This document shows positions 1 to 4,100 of a stretch of 5,952 nucleotides of DNA, in pieces; position 1 is the stretch's first letter; each line of letters begins with the position of its first letter. A model generated the notes under the pieces. That model did no database searches. It was given only the letters and a program-made list of their open reading frames with translations, and was not told the DNA's origin. This DNA comes from Victivallales bacterium (GTDB taxonomy: Bacteria; Verrucomicrobiota; Lentisphaeria; Oligosphaerales; Oligosphaeraceae): assembly GCA_017964325.1 (NCBI GenBank), contig JAGCSE010000028.1, positions 1 to 5,952 on the forward strand, in the 5' to 3' direction. Position numbers and translations under genes: made by a program.

Positions 1-2
1 AT

Positions 3-512
3 GACAATCCATGCATCTTTTTCAACACTCTTTGGTATAGTCAGATACCAGAAGTTCGTGAATGTGTCTGTACAGCAATCTCGCATCTAGCGAAAGCCGT
101 CTCAGGCTTTTCACCTTCGAAGGATGGTGGAGTATCCGACCGTTTCAAGTTACGGGCCCGACACTATCGCTTAACGGCAAGGGAAAGTGATTTGCTTCTT
201 GTTGGACTTTGTGTAGAACATAATATTCTAGAATACGAACTGGGGGACTATAATCGTAGAAACTTCTACATTCGTCTTGAAGAGGCTGCCTCCTATATTG
301 GCTGTCGTATCGATGATATCCTTCCGCTTGTCCGCAATGATGCAAAACTTGTCGCTTGCGGCATTCTCTGTGACGACCTTACACCTACTCGTGAAACTCT
401 GGAATATATCGAAGGCCATGTATCCATTCCGGCCATAAAGGCCGGTCATATTGCAATAGATGTTACAGCCGAAGAAATTGTCAACATCATGAAGGGGGAT
501 TCCTGGGAATAA
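3..512 (+). CDS. 3' part of an unrecognised protein, possible winged-helix segment (5' partial)
   Basis: This frame is open from the left edge to a double stop (TAA TAA, 510-515), giving 169 residues with no start in the window, so the gene begins upstream. An internal TTG at 192 has AAGGGA seven bases before it, but the frame continues well above it, so I treat it as internal. Residues 58-122 (from LTARESDLLLVGL to about CGIL) have the alternating amphipathic pattern of a helical or winged-helix domain. LEEAASYIGCRIDDILPLVR and the following residues look like helix-turn-helix-wing. Similar segments precede the ATPase domain in some large AAA+ ATPases, but here the protein ends about 45 residues later with no ATPase motif. 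It could be a stand-alone regulator or the remnant of a longer protein. The family is not identified. Coding status is fairly sure; the fold is a guess. Confidence 0.72.
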   Translation, partial: DNPCIFFNTLWYSQIPEVRECVCTAISHLAKAVSGFSPSKDGGVSDRFKLRARHYRLTARESDLLLVGLCVEHNILEYELGDYNRRNFYIRLEEAASYIGCRIDDILPLVRNDAKLVACGILCDDLTPTRETLEYIEGHVSIPAIKAGHIAIDVTAEEIVNIMKGDSWE

Positions 513-534
513 TAACCATTGAACAGAGGAATAT

Positions 535-579
535 ATGACAAAATACCTAAGACTTTTGAGGTTTTATCCACATGATTAA
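535..579 (+). CDS. Possible 14-aa small ORF (MTKYLRLLRFYPHD)
   Basis: ATG at 535 is preceded by AGAGGA at 525-530, four bases away, which is a usable ribosome site. The frame runs 14 codons to TAA. The peptide is basic and aromatic, with no recognisable motif. It sits in the gap before the YopX-like gene and could be a leader peptide, a remnant or chance. There is no overlap with the next gene, so coupling is not indicated. Support rests on the ribosome site alone. Confidence 0.22.
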   Translation: MTKYLRLLRFYPHD

Positions 580-640
580 AAACTTTATCATCTACAGCAA
601 GAGGAAAATCGGATTTTGCTGACAAGTCAACCAAATGAGA

Positions 641-645
641 AAGGA
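641..645 (+). promoter_or_regulatory. Ribosome binding site deciding the start at 649
   Basis: AAGGA inside GAGAAAGGA lies three bases before the ATG at 649. An in-frame TTG at 616 would add 11 residues but has no convincing site at normal spacing, and the family-like sequence begins only after 649. The same leader pattern, AAGGAAATAT, recurs before the small ORF at 1491. Confidence 0.6.
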
Positions 646-648
646 AAT

Positions 649-1056
649 ATGGAAAACAAAATATGGTATGAAAGAAAACAGCCGTTGAAGTTGCGGGTAT
701 GGGATGGCTGTACCTTCACGAATGAATGCAGCTTCATCATGGGGAAGGAAGGGATTGAAGTCATTGGAGCAGATGGGAATCCCAAAAAGGATGTCAAAAT
801 ACAGGTATGGACTGGCTGCTTGGACAGGGAAGGGCATGAGATCTTCGAAGGGGATTATCTGATGTTGACGGATGAAGGCCACTGGATTGGAGCGGTCGTG
901 TTCAATGGTGGATCTTTTTGTTGTCTGGATGAAAACGGTTACTTCAGCAGCGAGTTTGAATGGGGAAATGAACTCGTCGTAGGGAATGTGTTCACTGGAA
1001 TTGACAAAGCTCTAATTGCATTGAAACGCGAAAGATGTAAACAGAAGAATGTATAA
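649..1056 (+). CDS. YopX-family protein (phage-associated)
   Basis: This 135-residue protein has the order of motifs found in the YopX family of small phage and prophage proteins. KLRVWDG at residues 14-20 matches the usual opening (K-x-R-x-W-D). WTGCLDREGHEIFEGDYL at 54-71 matches the hallmark (T-G-L-x-D-x-x-G-x-E-I-x-E-G-D). VVFNGGSF at 83-90 and VVGNVFTG at 110-117 match the later beta strands and the terminal V-x-G-N-x-x pattern. The length is normal for the family. No signal peptide or membrane segment is seen, so it should be cytoplasmic. The biochemical role of YopX proteins is unknown; their presence mainly marks phage, prophage or mobile-element DNA. The start at 649 is preferred to the in-frame TTG at 616 because of the adjacent AAGGA. 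It is followed 62 bases later by another same-strand gene. Confidence 0.85.
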   Translation: MENKIWYERKQPLKLRVWDGCTFTNECSFIMGKEGIEVIGADGNPKKDVKIQVWTGCLDREGHEIFEGDYLMLTDEGHWIGAVVFNGGSFCCLDENGYFSSEFEWGNELVVGNVFTGIDKALIALKRERCKQKNV

Positions 1057-1118
1057 CTTGATGAATAAATAGCCAATACGAGAAAATAAAAATTGAGATT
1101 TAAAAAGGAATCAACAAC

Positions 1119-1475
1119 ATGAACAAGAAGAAAAACAACAAAACAAACAAAAGCTCATCAATTCCATTTGAATTCTACTGCATTGCCATCGGCATTCTTG
1201 GTGAACATGATGAATTTTCAGAAAGAATCCGCATCAAACCCATGCTTCCCGATATGTCAACTTTCAGACGAATTGAATGGGATTTGCATGACGCAAATTT
1301 GATTGATGAAGACGGGCTTCCATGCTTTGAGGATATCAATCAGGCCTTGAAAGACTTGCGTAAATATCTTACAAATGCTTCTGAAGACAGATTTGCTGAT
1401 TTAGATAAGTGCGAATTTGAAGAAGATGAAGAAATGGATTTTGACAAAGATAATTTTGACAAAAATGATTTTTGA
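1119..1475 (+). CDS. Hypothetical small protein with lysine-rich head and acidic tail
   Basis: This 118-residue protein starts at an ATG with AAGGA (1105-1109) nine bases upstream. The first 11 residues include five lysines and the tail is the opposite. Residues 88-118 hold 15 Asp/Glu against four Lys/Arg and end in the quasi-repeat DFDKDNFDKNDF. The middle part (about 15-85) looks folded: IPFEFYCIAIGILGEH and FRRIEWDLHDANLIDEDGLP suggest strands and helices, and ALKDLRKYL a helix. I recognise no family. Strong charge separation fits a protein that binds a basic partner or mimics DNA, and acidic DNA mimics occur among phage-encoded proteins, but nothing here shows this. The next small ORF starts 16 bases after its stop, so the two are probably co-transcribed. 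Coding is well supported by start, ribosome site and composition; function is unknown. Confidence 0.75.
   Translation: MNKKKNNKTNKSSSIPFEFYCIAIGILGEHDEFSERIRIKPMLPDMSTFRRIEWDLHDANLIDEDGLPCFEDINQALKDLRKYLTNASEDRFADLDKCEFEEDEEMDFDKDNFDKNDF
1438..1463 (+). repeat. Short in-frame direct repeat in the acidic tail (11 bp, 15-bp period)
   Basis: ATTTTGACAAA occurs at 1438-1448 and again at 1453-1463, exactly five codons apart, and encodes the two FDK units of DFDKDNFDKNDF. This is the kind of short tandem unit that can lengthen or shorten by replication slippage without changing frame. Confidence 0.7.
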
Positions 1476-1490
1476 TAAAAGGAAATATCC

Positions 1491-1535
1491 ATGATATATA
1501 GTGATTATTTTGAGAAGGCTTCTGAAGGGTTCTAA
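1491..1535 (+). CDS. Putative 14-aa leader peptide (MIYSDYFEKASEGF)
   Basis: ATG at 1491 follows AAAAGGA at 1477-1483 with seven bases between, an excellent ribosome site and as good as or better than those of the larger genes. The frame runs 14 codons to TAA at 1533-1535. The peptide is acidic and aromatic with no known motif. Its stop overlaps the next ATG (TAATG, 1533-1537), and a chain of overlapping stops and starts then leads to the 251-residue gene at 1545. The likely role is to load ribosomes and deliver them to the downstream gene. It might instead be the residue of a decayed gene. No run of regulatory codons, such as that of an amino-acid attenuator, is seen. Confidence 0.45.
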   Translation: MIYSDYFEKASEGF

Positions 1536-1548
1536 TGATATGATATGA
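1524..1548 (+). promoter_or_regulatory. Stop/start relay controlling translation start at 1545
   Basis: The sequence ATGATATGATATGAAA holds three ATGs, at 1535, 1540 and 1545. The first reads Met-Ile-stop (TGA 1541-1543) and the second reads Met-Ile-stop (TGA 1546-1548). Each stop overlaps the next ATG as ATGA, and the leader stop TAA (1533-1535) overlaps the first. GAAGGG at 1524-1529 is five bases from the first ATG but 15 from the last, so the ribosome site is set for the dead-end start. Expression from 1545 would then depend on termination and re-initiation. The arrangement is seen directly; the regulatory role is inferred. Confidence 0.45.
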
Positions 1549-2300
1549 AAACACTAAGTTGGAAACCGATTTTATCAAATTTATCAGAAGCCTATGGAGA
1601 ACTAAAAAATCTCTATTGTCACCTGCATTTTATGGCATTTGGTGAAATGCCAGACAACTGGCAAGATGATGGCTCCTATAAGGCATGGCTTGAGAAAAGA
1701 GAAAATGGACATCCTTTCACTGAAATGACTTTGTATGTCAGCCTTGACCATGTGTATCATCATCTTAACTGGGCTTGGAATATCCGACAGACTCTGGAGG
1801 AGCGTATTTGGCACTTCACCCCAGAAGAGGCCAAAAAGTGGGGCAAGTTTCCCAAGACTAGGGATTTCTCTGATCTTTGGTCACCAACAATTTCCACAAA
1901 GATAATCAATGACAAGCCAAGATCCAGAAAAATAAGTCTTACGCCTGTGCGTGTCAGAATACAGGTGGCTCAATGGAAGCTTGGCATTCTCTCTCGTCGC
2001 GTTGAAAAGGAAGTCGAAATTAATTCGTCCATAGGAAACAACTATTCAAAAAGATTGAATGTGGACGTTGATTCACAACTTGACAGGTATTTCTCTCAAT
2101 ATACGTGGGGTTCTTATTCAAAAAGATTGAATGTGGACGTTGATTCACAACCATTCAGTGAAAAGGAATTTGCGAAAAGGATGCATCGGATTTATGCAGA
2201 AATGAACATGGCCTGGAACAGTCGCAAAGACAAGACATTCGTTATAAAACCGTATGCCATTCATCGACGAAGATATTTTCCCAAAATATTTCAAAGATGA
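1545..2300 (+). CDS. Hypothetical protein with two AWN-R motifs and an internal repeat
   Basis: This protein has 251 residues and ends in TGA. Two segments align without gaps: residues 57-81 (PFTE, ten residues, VYHHLNWAWNIR) and 203-227 (PFSE, ten residues, IYAEMNMAWNSR). They share P-F-S/T-E, V/I-Y, L/M-N-x-A-W-N-x-R, and each is followed by K/Y-F-P-K (101-104 and 244-247), so a module of about 45 residues is duplicated. The pattern AWN-x-R followed by a W-x-x-F/P element resembles an uncharacterised bacterial protein group that I cannot name with certainty. Between the copies lies a basic stretch (about 122-155, RSRKISLTPVRVRIQVAQWK) and then YSKRLNVDVDSQ twice (167-178 and 191-202). There is no signal peptide or membrane helix. 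The many Trp, His and Arg residues would suit nucleic-acid or protein binding. ATG 1545 is the only one of three adjacent ATGs that opens a long frame. No function is assigned. Confidence 0.75.
   Translation: MKTLSWKPILSNLSEAYGELKNLYCHLHFMAFGEMPDNWQDDGSYKAWLEKRENGHPFTEMTLYVSLDHVYHHLNWAWNIRQTLEERIWHFTPEEAKKWGKFPKTRDFSDLWSPTISTKIINDKPRSRKISLTPVRVRIQVAQWKLGILSRRVEKEVEINSSIGNNYSKRLNVDVDSQLDRYFSQYTWGSYSKRLNVDVDSQPFSEKEFAKRMHRIYAEMNMAWNSRKDKTFVIKPYAIHRRRYFPKIFQR
2043..2151 (+). repeat. Perfect 37-bp direct repeat, 72-bp period, in frame
   Basis: The 37 bases at 2043-2079 are identical to those at 2115-2151, with 35 unrelated bases between. The period is 72 bp (24 codons), so both copies encode YSKRLNVDVDSQ. 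Each copy contains two small inverted repeats with five-base loops: ATTCAA/TTGAAT (2044-2049 with 2055-2060) and GTTG/CAAC (2067-2070 with 2076-2079). Identity at every synonymous site means recent copying at the DNA level. No third copy flanks the pair. Confidence 0.9.
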
Positions 2301-2512
2301 CTAAATGTTTACTTTTAGAGATGGTAGAAAAAGAATATCAGCTAAAGTCATTATTTCATTATCTTCAAATAATTGAATTTTGTCTTTAAATAATATTGTG
2401 CAGATGAAGCCTTCAATTTTTTTGCCCACCAGTGGCACATTCTTGACCAGTTAAAATGTCATCTAACGGCTTTTCATGCGGATTTTGTTTTGGCATAAAG
2501 ATTGCTATGGAT

Positions 2513-2529
2513 AGGAGGAAACCTCTCCT
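2513..2529 (+). promoter_or_regulatory. AGGAG/CTCCT hairpin upstream of the ankyrin/DUF932 start
   Basis: AGGAG (2513-2517) can pair with CTCCT (2525-2529) across a seven-base loop, 29 bases before the ATG at 2559. The left arm is part of a consensus Shine-Dalgarno, AGGAGG, with no start codon at usable spacing behind it, while the true site lies further downstream. It could be a standby or regulatory structure, or it could be chance. Confidence 0.3.
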
Positions 2530-2547
2530 GTTTTCATAATACAAATA

Positions 2548-2552
2548 AAGGA
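2548..2552 (+). promoter_or_regulatory. Ribosome binding site deciding the start at 2559
   Basis: AAGGA lies six bases before the ATG at 2559. The same frame is open back to a TTG at 2502, adding 19 residues (beginning MLWIGGNLSCF), but that codon has no ribosome site and its sequence overlaps the AGGAG hairpin. The ATG is therefore preferred. Confidence 0.65.
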
Positions 2553-2558
2553 AGAACA

Positions 2559-4100
2559 ATGAACGAGAACATTGAGACAATGATGGAACAAGACGACTGG
2601 GATGCCATACAAGACTATCTATATACGCATCATCAGGAAATGAATCTACGAAGTGGTAACATCCTTCAACGAGCTGCCGAACGCGCTCCTGACATCCGAC
2701 GCTTCATCCAATATTTTCCTATTGAAATGACCGACGAGAATGGTCGAACCGCAACTTGGTGGGCAGCCTTCCGCGGGCAGCTCGGCAATTTGCGCGCCTT
2801 GCTTGAAGCGGGAGCCAATCCAAATCTTGCAGATCACAAGGGGCTTTCCCCACTGTTTGTTGCAGCCAATGGAATGACTGTCGCGTTACTTCACGAGTTT
2901 GGTGCACAATTGCAGGCATTTGACAACAATGGGACGCCTCTGCTGGAATATGTGGAAAAGAGCGGACGGCTTGATGCGGTAAATCGCATACGTGAACTTT
3001 CCCCAGGCGTTTCCGAATATGCGTTCACGATTTCACAGAACAATGATGACTATGGGACACGATTCGAAATGCTGAACATATCACCAAGAATATTGGTGGA
3101 TAGTCTTGATGCTGACAATGGTTCGTTGCGAGGCATCATTGTTGATGGAGAACGATATACCCTGTCCCATCGATTTCTCAAAGGTCTGGCCACCCGCATG
3201 AAAGTCCCATACACTGTATTCAACCTGTTCACGCCGTTGGAAGTGATTCACCGTACAGCGGAAAGACAGCCCGATCTTCCCCTTCGGATGACTCTTGACC
3301 ACTTGAATAGGACTGCACTTGGGCTTGTTGAGGCCAAAGGAAATGCGCTTCCCATCGGCCAAGTGGCAAATATTCTAAAGCATGATTCCCGCATCCAGAA
3401 AATTGACTATGAAAACGGTATCTTGAAGGCAACTCTCGATTTAAACGAAACATGGGTTATTCCTCACGACAGTGAATACAAAGTACAGGTGTCCTGCCAG
3501 ATTCCTGTTGACGGAATGGGCCAGCCGGAAATCATTCTTGCGACTTACCGTCAGATTTGCAGCAATGGGGCCGTCGCAGAGGAATCCAGCTTCCGTACTA
3601 AGATGGAAATCAAAGACAACAGCGGACTGCATTTTTCCAAGTTGCTCAGATCGTTTAACAACCGCAATGGAATAGAGATGCTGCACCAACGGTTGTTGGA
3701 TGCCAATACGACAAAGGCTTCGGTAGGTGAATTGATGGAGGTGGATGGACTGATTCGGAAGATGGTTACAGACAGACACAGTCAAATGCTTTTGTGCGAA
3801 GAACTTCTGACACTTGGTGACAATCCCTGTGTACATTATGGTGTCACCGATCTTTCAAATATCGGTGAAAAGCGGCGTAGCTTGTTGCCCGTCGGTTGCT
3901 CGGTGGCCGATTTGTTGAACTTTACCTCCGAGCTTGGTACGCATTACTGTAAACTGCTGAAAGAGGTGGAGCCTCTACACGCCTTCTACGGTCGAAAGTT
4001 GGCCAGAAGTTTTGATTTGGAGGACATGTACAAGAACACTCGCCCCGCAAGGGACTTCCATTTGAATCGTATTTATTTTGGAGAGGCTGCAAATCAATGA
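2559..4100 (+). CDS. Ankyrin-repeat plus DUF932-like (phage/plasmid-like) protein
   Basis: This 513-residue protein has two parts. Residues 59-92 are a clear ankyrin repeat (NGRTATWWAAFRGQLGNLRA, then LLEAGANPNLAD). Residues 93-121 and 122-144 are weaker repeats (KGLSPLFVAANG; NGTPLLEYV), and residues 1-58 may be a degenerate capping repeat. From about 150 to the end the sequence resembles the DUF932 / phage-plasmid-like family: YTLSHRFLKGLATRMKVP (200-217), where an early helix selects 'correct' fold elements in that family, and RQICSNGA (331-338), matching its typical R-x-x-C-x-N-G. DUF932 proteins are common on phages and plasmids and have no established activity. Ankyrin repeats bind proteins, so this half may recruit a partner. 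The stop overlaps the helicase-protease start as ATGA, pointing to coupled synthesis and joint function. There is no signal peptide or membrane segment. The DUF932 assignment rests on pattern recognition only. Confidence 0.8.
   Translation: MNENIETMMEQDDWDAIQDYLYTHHQEMNLRSGNILQRAAERAPDIRRFIQYFPIEMTDENGRTATWWAAFRGQLGNLRALLEAGANPNLADHKGLSPLFVAANGMTVALLHEFGAQLQAFDNNGTPLLEYVEKSGRLDAVNRIRELSPGVSEYAFTISQNNDDYGTRFEMLNISPRILVDSLDADNGSLRGIIVDGERYTLSHRFLKGLATRMKVPYTVFNLFTPLEVIHRTAERQPDLPLRMTLDHLNRTALGLVEAKGNALPIGQVANILKHDSRIQKIDYENGILKATLDLNETWVIPHDSEYKVQVSCQIPVDGMGQPEIILATYRQICSNGAVAEESSFRTKMEIKDNSGLHFSKLLRSFNNRNGIEMLHQRLLDANTTKASVGELMEVDGLIRKMVTDRHSQMLLCEELLTLGDNPCVHYGVTDLSNIGEKRRSLLPVGCSVADLLNFTSELGTHYCKLLKEVEPLHAFYGRKLARSFDLEDMYKNTRPARDFHLNRIYFGEAANQ

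Larger units (their letters stand above)
513..648 (+). other. Intergenic gap with leader-type signals only
   Basis: These 136 bases separate the first two sizeable genes. They contain a 14-codon ORF with a good Shine-Dalgarno (535-579), an overlapping 16-codon ORF (572-622, only a distant GAGG before it), and the ribosome site of the next gene. A TTGAAC at 519-524 could be a -35 element, but nothing at the right distance resembles TATAAT. I see no terminator hairpin here. Confidence 0.5.
2301..2558 (+). other. Longest intergenic gap (258 bp), AT-rich, leader of the ankyrin/DUF932 gene
   Basis: No convincing gene lies here. Just after the preceding gene, TTCAA-ATAA-TTGAA (2364-2377) is followed by TTTTGTCTTT. 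Further on, TGAA-GCC-TTCA (2405-2415) is followed by seven Ts (2417-2423). Both are weak terminator candidates because the stems are short and AT-rich. TTGACC at 2443-2448 and TTGTTT (2485-2490) with TATGGA (2506-2511, 15-bp spacing) are weak promoter candidates. The gap makes a new transcription unit for the downstream pair plausible. Confidence 0.5.

Noticed and set aside
92..123. Hairpin AAAGCC/GGCTTT and the palindrome CCTTCGAAGG as a terminator or operator
   Set aside because: Both lie within the open frame of the first gene, the stems are short and no T-run follows.
572..622. 16-codon ORF MIKNFIIYSKRKIGFC in the first gap
   Set aside because: It has only a distant GAGG, overlaps another short ORF, and shows no coupling to a gene.
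2043..2151. CRISPR mini-array (37-bp repeats, 35-bp spacer)
   Set aside because: There are only two copies, both in the same frame of a gene that reads through as sensible protein on either side. There is no third repeat, no AT-rich leader and no cas gene in the window. Kept as a repeat feature and a finding.
2424..2436. CCAC/GTGG hairpin
   Set aside because: The loop would be two bases, too short to form, and no T-run follows.
2413..2496. Minus-strand 27-aa ORF (MPKQNPHEKPLDDILTGQEC and seven more residues) in the long gap
   Set aside because: The composition looks protein-like, but there is no ribosome site before its ATG and no recognisable homology. It may be a remnant, but one short open frame in a gap is not enough.
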